DNA of 64,000 bases from contig JALHLR010000012.1 in the NCBI GenBank assembly GCA_022844475.1, positions 17,030 through 81,029 on the forward strand, read 5' to 3'. Of this stretch, positions 9,014 to 16,726 are shown one piece after another; position 1 is the stretch's first letter, and each line of letters opens with the position of its first letter. The notes below the pieces were generated by a model that had not been told where the DNA came from, did not search any database, and worked only from the letters and a program-made list of their open reading frames with translations. The position numbers and the translations under genes are program-made. Source of the DNA: Hyphomonadaceae bacterium (lineage in GTDB: Bacteria; Pseudomonadota; Alphaproteobacteria; Caulobacterales; Hyphomonadaceae).

Positions 9014-9382
9014 CTGACTCTCCTGCCTCCTCGGGCACCAGCCGAAGCCGCTCAGTGGTCGCATCAATGACCGCGCCCCGTCCCAACGAACACGCACGGG
9101 TCGATCTCAACCGCCTCGCGCTCTGCAGACCCGATCGTCAGTCGGGCGCGCGGCGCACACGAGCCAGTAGGCTGCCGCCCCACGTGCCAGCGCCGGAAAC
9201 AGCAGCAGTGTCGACCGCAGCTCCTCACCATTCATCGCTCCCGACAGAAATCCCGAGGCCTGGAGTAGCAAACCGGGGCGTTCAGCCTCAGGGCGAAGGC
9301 TTGCCAGCGAAGGAGCGGATGTGGTCTTCAGGGCGCGCGCTCCGCTTTTCGGACGCGCACGCCACGCCAGTGCTGGAACCCG
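9014..9382. other. Gap between lexA and gltX, possible trace of comEC
   Basis: No convincing intact gene. In many relatives the DNA-uptake channel gene comEC lies here, opposite to gltX. On the minus strand, codons from 9235 to 9107 read MNGEELRSTLLLFPALARG and then AAAYW. This loosely resembles the ComEC N-terminal hydrophobic segment, but the frame ends soon after and nothing further matches. I treat it as a weak hint of a decayed remnant. The gltX promoter must also lie in this gap; I could not define it. Confidence 0.2.
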
Positions 9383-10840
9383 ATGACGGTCGTAACCCGC
9401 TTCGCCCCCTCGCCCACCGGCTACCTCCATATTGGAGGCGCGCGGACTGCCCTGTTTTCCTGGCTCTATGCGCGCGCCAAGGGCGGCAAGTTCCTGATCA
9501 GGATCGAGGACACTGACAAGGAGCGCTCAACCCAGGCCGCCGTCGACGCCATCCTCGACGGCCTGAACTGGCTCGGCCTCGGCGGCGACGAGCCGCCACT
9601 CCTGCAATCCACCCGCGCCGACCGCCATGCCGAGATCGCGCACGAGCTGGTGAAGCGCGGCTCGGCCTATCACTGCCCCGTCACCGCCGAAGAACTGCAG
9701 GCCCGCCGCGACGAAGCCGAAGCTCTGCAGCAGAAGAAAGCCGCCAATGGCAGCCTTTCGGACGCCGACGCCGCGCGCATGGCCGATCTCTTGCGCCCCT
9801 TCCGTTCACCCTGGCGTGACCCCACGCGACCGCTCCCCGCCGGCGCGCCAACAGTTGTCCGCCTGCGCATGCCTGACATCGGCGATCTGACCGTGACCGA
9901 CAACGTGCAGGGCACAGTCTCCCGCGCCTACGCCGATATCGACGACCTGATCGTGCTGCGTTCAGATGGGACGCCCACCTACATGCTCGCGGTCGTGGTC
10001 GACGATCACGACATGGGCGTCACGCACGTCATCCGCGGCGATGATCACTTCCTCAACACCTTCCGCCAGCTGCCGATCTACCACGGAATGGGCTGGCCCC
10101 AGCCGGACTACAGCCACATCCCGCTGATCCACGGGTCCGACGGCAAGAAGCTATCCAAGCGGCACGGCGCCACCGCCGTCGACGAATACCGCGATGTTCT
10201 GGGCTACCTGCCCGAGGCCATGCGCAACTACCTTCTCCGCCTCGGCTGGTCGCATGGCGACGACGAGATCATCTCCGACGAGCAGGCGATCGTCTGGTTC
10301 GGCCTCGAGGGCCTCAACAAAGCCCCCGCCAGGCTCGATTTCGTAAAGCTGGACTCCGTCAACAAGCACTACATGGCGCTCGCCGACGACCAGCGCCTGT
10401 TCGAACTCTGGATGCAGCGACCTGAGGCCCGGCACCTCCCGGAAGTCATTCAGCAGCGCATCCGTGCCGCCATGCCGCATCTGAAAACGCGCGCCGCCAA
10501 CCTGGTCAAGCTGGGCGAGCAGGCGCGCTTCCTCACCAACCTGCGCCCCATCCACCTGACCGGCAAGGCAGCCGACCAGGTCAATGCCGAGGCCAGAGCA
10601 AGGCTGGCGGCCCTGTTGCCTCACCTGGAAGGGCTGGCAGAATGGTCAGAAGCAGTGATCCAGGCGCAACTTTCCCAATTCTGCGCTCAGAGCGGCATCA
10701 GCATGGGAAAAATCGGCCCGGTTTTGCGCGCAGTCCTTACCGCCGGGGCACCTTCACCCGATATTACCCTTGTGCTGGCCTTGCTAGGCCGTAATGAAGC
10801 TTTCGCACGTATCGCGGATCATGCAGATGCCGGGGCTTAA
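9383..10840 (+). CDS. gltX: Glutamyl-tRNA synthetase
   Basis: GltX charges tRNA-Glu (and in many alphaproteobacteria misacylates tRNA-Gln for later amidation). The 485-residue class I synthetase has the HIGH-type motif HIGG at 16-19 within [16 protein letters not shown], the KMSKS-type KLSKR at 256-260, [16 protein letters not shown], and a C-terminal anticodon-binding helical domain. Length is normal. The ATG at 9383 begins the family-typical [13 protein letters not shown]. gltA follows 35 bases later, probably with its own ribosome-binding site on the same transcript. Confidence 0.97.
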   Translation: MTVVTRFAPSPTGYLHIGGARTALFSWLYARAKGGKFLIRIEDTDKERSTQAAVDAILDGLNWLGLGGDEPPLLQSTRADRHAEIAHELVKRGSAYHCPVTAEELQARRDEAEALQQKKAANGSLSDADAARMADLLRPFRSPWRDPTRPLPAGAPTVVRLRMPDIGDLTVTDNVQGTVSRAYADIDDLIVLRSDGTPTYMLAVVVDDHDMGVTHVIRGDDHFLNTFRQLPIYHGMGWPQPDYSHIPLIHGSDGKKLSKRHGATAVDEYRDVLGYLPEAMRNYLLRLGWSHGDDEIISDEQAIVWFGLEGLNKAPARLDFVKLDSVNKHYMALADDQRLFELWMQRPEARHLPEVIQQRIRAAMPHLKTRAANLVKLGEQARFLTNLRPIHLTGKAADQVNAEARARLAALLPHLEGLAEWSEAVIQAQLSQFCAQSGISMGKIGPVLRAVLTAGAPSPDITLVLALLGRNEAFARIADHADAGA

Positions 10841-10875
10841 GCCGCGCGCCGCTGAATAATGAGGAGACACGCTCG

Positions 10876-12180
10876 ATGCAGAACAAGGTGAAACCCAACG
10901 GCAAGGCGAGCATCACCGCCAACGGGAAGACCGTCGAATTGCCCGTCTACAGCGGCTCGATCGGCCCCGACGTCATCGACATCGGCAAATTCCACGCCCA
11001 GACCGGGATGTTCACGCTCGACCCGGGATTCACGTCGACGGCGAGCTGCGAGAGCCAGATTACCTATATCGACGGCGAGGCTGGCATCCTGCTCCACCGC
11101 GGCTACCCGATCGACCAGCTGGCCGAAAAATCCAACTTCCTTGAAGTCTGCTACCTGTTGCTCCACGGCGAACTGCCAAACGCCACCGAGGGTGCCGACT
11201 TCGCCCGCACGATCACGCGGCACACCATGCTGCACGCCCAGTTTGATCGCTTCTTCGAGGGCTTCCGCCGCGACGCCCACCCGATGGCGATCATGTGCGG
11301 CGCGGTCGGCGCGCTGTCCGCATTCTATCATGACTCTACTAACGTCGATGACCCGGTCCAGCGTCAGGTCGCACAGCATCGCATGATCGCGAAGATGCCG
11401 ACGATCGCTGCGCGCGCGTTCAAGTACTCCTCGGGCCAACCCTTCGTAAGCCCGCGCAACGAGTACGACTACGCCTCGAACTTCCTGCGCATGTGCTTCG
11501 CCGTTCCGGCCGAGGACTATGTGATCAACCCGGTTCTCGCCCGCGCGATGGATCGGATCTTCATCCTGCACGCCGACCACGAGCAGAACGCGTCGACCTC
11601 GACCGTCCGCCTCGCCGGCTCGTCTGGGGCCAACCCCTTCGCATGCATCGCGGCGGGCATCGCATGTCTCTGGGGTCCGGCGCATGGCGGCGCCAATGAA
11701 GCCGCCCTTCAGATGCTGCAGGAGATCGGCACCGTCGACAATGTGAGGAAGCACGTCGACAAGGTGAAGAACAAGGTCGATGGCGTACGCCTGATGGGCT
11801 TCGGCCACCGCGTCTACAAGAACTACGATCCGCGCGCGACGGTGATGCAGAAGACCTGCCGCGAAGTATTGAAGGAAGTTGGTATCAACGACCCGCTTCT
11901 GGAAGTCGCGATGGAACTGGAGAGGATCGCGCTCTCGGACGAGTACTTCATCGAGAAGAAGCTGTACCCGAACGTCGACTTCTATTCGGGCATCACACTC
12001 AAGGCGATGGGCTTCCCCGTGTCGATGTTCACCGTGCTGTTCGCCCTCGCGCGTACCGTCGGCTGGATCGCCCAGTGGGAAGAGATGACCACCGACAGCA
12101 CCCAGCGCATCGGCCGTCCCCGCCAGATCTACACCGGCGCACCGCGCCGCGACTACGTGCCTATCGACGCCCGGACGTAG
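10876..12180 (+). CDS. gltA: Citrate synthase (type II)
   Basis: GltA condenses oxaloacetate and acetyl-CoA, the entry step of the TCA cycle. The 434 residues match the hexameric type II enzyme of Gram-negatives, with the small N-terminal beta domain before the catalytic core. Active-site stretches are visible: [40 protein letters not shown] (catalytic histidine) and PNVDFYSG (catalytic aspartate). A GAGGAG ribosome-binding site lies about 10 bases before the ATG. An intrinsic terminator follows the stop. Confidence 0.98.
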   Translation: MQNKVKPNGKASITANGKTVELPVYSGSIGPDVIDIGKFHAQTGMFTLDPGFTSTASCESQITYIDGEAGILLHRGYPIDQLAEKSNFLEVCYLLLHGELPNATEGADFARTITRHTMLHAQFDRFFEGFRRDAHPMAIMCGAVGALSAFYHDSTNVDDPVQRQVAQHRMIAKMPTIAARAFKYSSGQPFVSPRNEYDYASNFLRMCFAVPAEDYVINPVLARAMDRIFILHADHEQNASTSTVRLAGSSGANPFACIAAGIACLWGPAHGGANEAALQMLQEIGTVDNVRKHVDKVKNKVDGVRLMGFGHRVYKNYDPRATVMQKTCREVLKEVGINDPLLEVAMELERIALSDEYFIEKKLYPNVDFYSGITLKAMGFPVSMFTVLFALARTVGWIAQWEEMTTDSTQRIGRPRQIYTGAPRRDYVPIDART

Positions 12181-12202
12181 AATTGCCGAGATACCCCAGG
12201 AC

Positions 12203-12236
12203 AAAGGGCCGCTCGCGAGGGCGGCCCTTTTTCTTT
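12203..12236 (+). terminator. Intrinsic terminator after gltA
   Basis: A perfect 10-bp stem (AAAGGGCCGC at 12203-12212 with GCGGCCCTTT at 12221-12230), an 8-base loop, and a tail of TTCTTT. It lies between the convergent gltA and lpxB genes. The T-rich tail is on the gltA side, so it mainly ends gltA transcription. On the other strand the run after the stem is poor in T. Confidence 0.88.
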
Positions 12237-12245
12237 GGCGAAGTA

Positions 12246-13388
12246 TCACGACAGCCGCAGGATCGTCTCCGCCGCAATCTCCGCCGCAGGCCTGCCAGTC
12301 ACCTTCATCACCGCAATCGCCTTTGCCTGAGCTTCCTGCTGCGCGCGCAGTAGCTCCGGCTTCGACAGGCGCGCAATCGCCGCCGCCGCAATCAGGTCCG
12401 CCCGAAAGCGCGTCTGGATGAACTCAGGGATCACCTCAGCATCAGCCGCCACATTCACCAGCGCCGAATACTTCGACTTGAAGAGGAGGCCGCGCAGCAA
12501 CGCCCAGGTGATCCATCCCAGCCTGTACCCGGTCACCACCGCCGCGCCCTGCGCCGCAAGCTCCGTCGTTACGGTGCCCGAGCAGGCTATCGCCACGGTC
12601 ATGGCCGAATAGGCATCGGCCTTGTCGTCCTCGTCGCGCAGCAGCACGATGGGATAGGCCTGCTCCTTCGCCTTGCGCTCCACCTCGGCCGCCACGCTCG
12701 GCGCCGCCATGCAAACCACGTGTGCGCCCGGCGTCGCAGCCCGTGCCAGCTTCACCGCCTCGAACAGCGTAGGCGCCACGCGCCGCATCTCCGCATTGCG
12801 GCTACCCGGCAACAGACCGATCACCGGCGCATCGAGCGCAATGCCATTACGCTGCCGGAACCCCGCGCTGTCCCCCTTCGCAAGCCGATGCAGCGCCGGG
12901 TTGCCGATCACCGTCGTCGGCAGGCCCCACTTCACATAGAAGGGCTGCTCGAACGGGTGGATGCACAGCAGGTGGTCCACCCATTGCGCCAGCACGCGTG
13001 CGCGCCCCGGCCGCGTTGCCCACACCTGAGGCCCGATAAGCTTGATCCGCCTCGCCCGCACGCCGCGCATCTTCAGCGCCCGCGCCACGCGCCACATGAA
13101 GCCCCAACTGTCGATCAGGACAACACTGTCAGGATCGACCTTCGCAATCGCGTCCGCCGTATCCTCCACTGCCTGCTTCACGCGCCCGTAGGCCTTCAGC
13201 CCTTCGATCAAGCCGAGCACCGCCAGCCCCGACATGTTGACATCGGCCGAGACGCCCTTCGCGCGCATCCGCTCACCGCCGACCCCCGAAATCCTCACCG
13301 CCGGATCCGCCGCACGCATCGCGTCGATCACATCCGCGCCGATGGCGTCTCCGGAATCCTCCGCCGCAACGAGATAGACGTGGCTCAC
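12246..13388 (-). CDS. lpxB: Lipid-A-disaccharide synthase
   Basis: LpxB joins UDP-2,3-diacylglucosamine and lipid X to form the lipid A disaccharide at the inner membrane surface. The 380-residue GT-B glycosyltransferase of family GT19 shows VAAEDSGD at the N-terminus, SGVGGERM, IDSWGFMWRVA, YVKWGLPTTVIGNP, GLLPGSRNAEMRR and SGTVTTELA. It starts with GTG, overlapping the lpxI stop by four bases (GTGA), and ends the lpx gene set. The terminator after gltA lies just beyond its stop. Confidence 0.96.
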   Translation of the reverse strand: MSHVYLVAAEDSGDAIGADVIDAMRAADPAVRISGVGGERMRAKGVSADVNMSGLAVLGLIEGLKAYGRVKQAVEDTADAIAKVDPDSVVLIDSWGFMWRVARALKMRGVRARRIKLIGPQVWATRPGRARVLAQWVDHLLCIHPFEQPFYVKWGLPTTVIGNPALHRLAKGDSAGFRQRNGIALDAPVIGLLPGSRNAEMRRVAPTLFEAVKLARAATPGAHVVCMAAPSVAAEVERKAKEQAYPIVLLRDEDDKADAYSAMTVAIACSGTVTTELAAQGAAVVTGYRLGWITWALLRGLLFKSKYSALVNVAADAEVIPEFIQTRFRADLIAAAAIARLSKPELLRAQQEAQAKAIAVMKVTGRPAAEIAAETILRLS

Positions 13389-14236
13389 GCGATGTCCGCC
13401 GCGGTGAAGCCGACAATGAACAGCCCCGCGGCATCCGCCGCCGCCGCGACCTTCTCGCGATCGACCACCAGGGCTGCGCCCGCTTCGACTGCAATGCCCG
13501 CCAGTCCCGCCTTGACGGCCCCCGCGACAGTGGCAAGCCCGATGGTCGGCAGATCGATGCGTCGCTCCTGCTGCGGCTTGGCCGCCTTCACCAGAACGCC
13601 GCGCCGCGCCTCGGGCGTCCCGCGTATCTCCTCGACCAGTTCCGGTATGCGCGCCAGCATCCGGTCAGTCCCTTCCTGCGCCTCCACGGCGAGAACCAGG
13701 CCAGCGCACACAACGGCGCCCTGGCCTATCTCAAGCGAGCCGGAGATCTTCGCGACCTCCGCCCCGCGCCGGATATCCGACCAATGGTCCGGCCCCGGCG
13801 CGATGGCGCCCAACGGCCCCGGCCCGACGCGCAGGTCGTCCAGCACGTCATCGGCGCCGACGATGCGGAATCCGGCTTCCGCAAACACATCCATCACAGA
13901 CCGCAACAGCGCGTCATCGCCCTGCTTGGCCGCCGCCAGAATCCGCGGCAGCGATTGCACGCCCTTCAGATCAAGCTTGAGTGAAGAGAAATCCGGCCGC
14001 TTCAGCGAACCGGCGAACACCATCTCCTCGCAGCCTTCCTTCTTCATCAGCTGGATCAGACGCCCGATCTCGCCCACCGAAAGTTCTGGCCCGCCAAACT
14101 CGGTCAATAGCGAGGCGTCAACGAAGCCCTTCAAGCCAACCACAAGCGGATTGCGCCCGGTTCGACGCGCCTGCTCCGCGACGCGGCGCGGCAGGTCGCC
14201 GCCCCCGGCAACGATGGCAAGCCGCGCACCTGACAT
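13385..14236 (-). CDS. lpxI: UDP-2,3-diacylglucosamine pyrophosphatase LpxI
   Basis: LpxI hydrolyses UDP-2,3-diacylglucosamine to lipid X and UMP, replacing the unrelated LpxH of E. coli. The ATG at 14234-14236 overlaps the lpxA stop by one base and gives MSGARLAIVAGGGDLPRR, the family start, and 283 residues. An earlier in-frame GTG at 14257 is less likely. The C-terminal domain contains RRIDLPTIGLATV, which should hold the catalytic aspartate, and ends AAGLFIVGF. Its place between lpxA and lpxB is the usual alphaproteobacterial arrangement. Confidence 0.94.
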   Translation of the reverse strand: MSGARLAIVAGGGDLPRRVAEQARRTGRNPLVVGLKGFVDASLLTEFGGPELSVGEIGRLIQLMKKEGCEEMVFAGSLKRPDFSSLKLDLKGVQSLPRILAAAKQGDDALLRSVMDVFAEAGFRIVGADDVLDDLRVGPGPLGAIAPGPDHWSDIRRGAEVAKISGSLEIGQGAVVCAGLVLAVEAQEGTDRMLARIPELVEEIRGTPEARRGVLVKAAKPQQERRIDLPTIGLATVAGAVKAGLAGIAVEAGAALVVDREKVAAAADAAGLFIVGFTAADIA

Positions 14237-15027
14237 CAGCTCGGTCTCGGCACGCACAGCGGCCGCTTCTCGCCGGCCGCGATGAAGTCGATGATGCGCT
14301 TCACCTCAGGTACATGAGAAGAGGCCTCTGTGATACGTGCAAGCCTGTCGTCGAAATAGCCCGCACCGTGGAACAACTCGCGATAGACATTGCGCAGAAG
14401 ATGGATCGTCTCGCGTGAGGCGCCGCGCCGCTTCAGGCCGACAATATTCAGCCCGTGCAGCGCGCCCTGATTGTCCACCATGCCGAACGGGATCACGTCG
14501 CCGAGGACAGCCGCGCACCCGCCGATGAACGCGCCCATCCCGACGCGCCCGAACTGGTGAACTGCCGAGTTGCCCCCGAGGGTCACGAGATCCTCGACGA
14601 CCGCGAGTCCACCAGTAACTGCGTGGGTGGCATAGGTCACGCCGTTACCAACGATGCCGTCATGCCCAACATGCGAGGCATTCATGAGCAGGCAACGATC
14701 GCCAACCACGGTCTGCCCGCGCCCCTGGATGGTTCCGATATGCAAGACAGACGACTCGCGAATGCGGTTGTCCGCCCCCACGATCAGCTGGGTGTCCTCG
14801 CCCTTGTAGCGATTGTCCTGCGGCGGATGGCCAAGCGAAGCGAACGGATAGATCGTCGTACGCGCGCCCACCGTGGTCGAACCGGCAATCGAGACGTGCG
14901 AGACCAGTCGAACATTCTCAGCCAGCCGCGCCTTGCCCGACACGATGCAGAACGGGCCGACGTCCACGCCATCGGCGAGTTCGGCGCCCTTCTCCACGAT
15001 GGCGGTTGGATGGATGGTTACAGCCAT
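14236..15027 (-). CDS. lpxA: UDP-N-acetylglucosamine O-acyltransferase
   Basis: LpxA transfers a 3-hydroxyacyl chain from acyl-ACP to UDP-GlcNAc, the first step of lipid A synthesis. The 263-residue product starts MAVTIHPTAIVEKGAEL and forms a left-handed beta helix of hexapeptide repeats over about residues 4-190, then a helical C-terminus. The catalytic histidine lies in MNASHVGHDG, and the GLKRRG motif begins the C-terminal part. Upstream frame extension is rejected because it would run into lpxD. Only 31 bases separate it from lpxD; the fabZ gene commonly found there is absent. Confidence 0.95.
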   Translation of the reverse strand: MAVTIHPTAIVEKGAELADGVDVGPFCIVSGKARLAENVRLVSHVSIAGSTTVGARTTIYPFASLGHPPQDNRYKGEDTQLIVGADNRIRESSVLHIGTIQGRGQTVVGDRCLLMNASHVGHDGIVGNGVTYATHAVTGGLAVVEDLVTLGGNSAVHQFGRVGMGAFIGGCAAVLGDVIPFGMVDNQGALHGLNIVGLKRRGASRETIHLLRNVYRELFHGAGYFDDRLARITEASSHVPEVKRIIDFIAAGEKRPLCVPRPS

Positions 15028-15058
15028 ATGCGCCGGCGCCCCTGGCCGGTCTGCCCGG

Positions 15059-16072
15059 CTATTCCTTGACGATGGGACGCTTTTGCGCCGCCTGCGCCAG
15101 CCATGCAAGCTCGCGCATCCACGTGCGGCTAGGCTTGGCCGGATATCCTGCCCAAGTCTCGCCTGGCGGTACATCGGTCAGAACAGCGGCACCAGCGGCA
15201 ATCCGCGCCCCGGCGCCCACGCGCACATGATCCTTGAGCCCGACCCGACCCCCGAACTGCACCCCGTCGCCCACCTCGCACGAACCCGAAACACCCGCAA
15301 AGGCGGCCATCACCACATGCGCGCCGATGCGGCAGTTGTGACCAATATGGCAGAGATTATCGATATGGCTGCCTTCCCCGATCACCGTGTCTTCCAGCAG
15401 CCCGCGATCGATGCAGGAACTCGCCCCTACGGAAACACCGTTCTGGATGATGACGCGCCCGAAATGCGGCGTCAGCCGCGCTCCTGCCGATCCGCCCGCC
15501 AGCCCGAAGCCGGCCTCGCCGATCACAGCGCCTGGATAGATGATCACGCCATCACCGATCAGCGCGCAGCGAACATTGGCGTTGGCGCCGATCCTTGAAT
15601 TGACGCCGATCTGCACGCCAGGCCCAATCACGGCATTGGCGCCCACATGAACACCGGCCCCGATAGCGACGCCAGCGCCGACAACGACGCCCGGCTCGAG
15701 CACCGCGCCAGGGGCGATCCGCGCTGAAGGATCGATTGCCGGTTGCCCTGCCGCGAGCATCCGCAGCTTCACAAGCAGCTCCCCAACCTTCGCAAAGGCC
15801 GCGCGTGGATGCGCGATCGCGATCACCGTTGGCCCATCGGGCACGGCAGGGGCCGCATCAGGCGACACGAGACAGACACCGGCCGCCTTCAGGCGACCAG
15901 CAGCTCCTGCGCTTTCCACGAAGACAAGATCCGCTGCTCCGGCCTGCCCTGCCGGCGCCAGCGACGATACAGAACGCAAAGGGTCGCCACGTGTGATGGC
16001 GACCCCCAGCAGGCTGGCAATGTAAGAGGCCGACAGCGGTTGCGACGTCTCGTAGAACCGCGGATCGATCAC
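15059..16072 (-). CDS. lpxD: UDP-3-O-acylglucosamine N-acyltransferase
   Basis: LpxD adds the second acyl chain in lipid A synthesis. The 337 residues comprise an N-terminal uridine-binding domain (residues 1-105), then a long run of hexapeptide repeats (GVVVGAGVAIGAGVHVGANA and on) forming the beta helix, and a C-terminal helix. The likely catalytic histidine is in IDNLCHIGHNCRIG, with the matching FAGVSGSCEVGDGV coil after it. The start codon is GTG. skp lies 24 bases upstream. Confidence 0.96.
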   Translation of the reverse strand: MIDPRFYETSQPLSASYIASLLGVAITRGDPLRSVSSLAPAGQAGAADLVFVESAGAAGRLKAAGVCLVSPDAAPAVPDGPTVIAIAHPRAAFAKVGELLVKLRMLAAGQPAIDPSARIAPGAVLEPGVVVGAGVAIGAGVHVGANAVIGPGVQIGVNSRIGANANVRCALIGDGVIIYPGAVIGEAGFGLAGGSAGARLTPHFGRVIIQNGVSVGASSCIDRGLLEDTVIGEGSHIDNLCHIGHNCRIGAHVVMAAFAGVSGSCEVGDGVQFGGRVGLKDHVRVGAGARIAAGAAVLTDVPPGETWAGYPAKPSRTWMRELAWLAQAAQKRPIVKE

Positions 16073-16096
16073 AGCCCCCGCCTTCCTGGTCTCGAC

Positions 16097-16714
16097 CTAC
16101 TGTCCGCCGCCGGCGGGCGGCGCAGCAGGCGCAGCCGGGCGTTGCGGCAGCAGCGGCTTCAGCGCTTCGATCGTCGGCACAGTCGCATCGAGACGCGCAA
16201 TCACCTGCGCCGAGATATCCACCGAGTCCTTGTTGTAGAGCGCCGAGCCATAGCTCAGCACCACATCAGCGCCGACCTGCTTGGCGACCGCATCGATGGC
16301 CGGCACCAGCGCGTAGTTGAAGCGAACGGCGTTCGCGGTGCGCTGCTGTTCAACACCCTGGTCGAGGGCGGACGATTTCTGCACCAGCTCGTTGTACTTC
16401 TTGTTCAGGTTCTCGACGCGCGTCTTCAGCGTCGCATTGGCCTGGATCGCTTCCGGCGTCAGCGACTGGATCTGCGGCTGCAGGGCGGCGCGCTCCGTGT
16501 CGGCTTCGGTCTTAAGCGTCTTGAGGCCCAGCTGCTCAACGGCCTGCTGCGCATCGGCGGTGAGCTGCTGGTTCATCGCCTTGCCCAGCTTGCTCTCGAT
16601 CATCACCCGGGACTCGTTGACGATGTAGACCTTCGTCTGCGCCATGGCGGCGCCGGCCATGCTGGGGGCTCCAGCGAGGAGGACGGCGGCAAGCACGATG
16701 TTTCTGAGTTTCAT
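16097..16714 (-). CDS. skp: OmpH/Skp-family periplasmic chaperone
   Basis: Skp-type chaperones hold unfolded outer-membrane proteins in the periplasm for BamA. The 205-residue product has a signal peptide (LRNIVLAAVLLAGAPSMAGAAMAQ), then a mainly helical charged body at about residues 40-150 that would form the tentacle coiled coil. The C-terminus is Pro/Ala/Gly-rich (PAAPAAPPAGGGQ) and longer than in E. coli. It lies 12 bases downstream of bamA and upstream of lpxD, the conserved bamA-skp-lpxD order. Sequence identity in this family is low, so the context carries much of the call. Confidence 0.88.
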   Translation of the reverse strand: MKLRNIVLAAVLLAGAPSMAGAAMAQTKVYIVNESRVMIESKLGKAMNQQLTADAQQAVEQLGLKTLKTEADTERAALQPQIQSLTPEAIQANATLKTRVENLNKKYNELVQKSSALDQGVEQQRTANAVRFNYALVPAIDAVAKQVGADVVLSYGSALYNKDSVDISAQVIARLDATVPTIEALKPLLPQRPAAPAAPPAGGGQ

Positions 16715-16726
16715 GACACTGATACC

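Noticed and set aside
15600..15720. Apparent short tandem DNA repeats
   Set aside because: They are the codons of the LpxD hexapeptide repeats, not a DNA-level repeat element.
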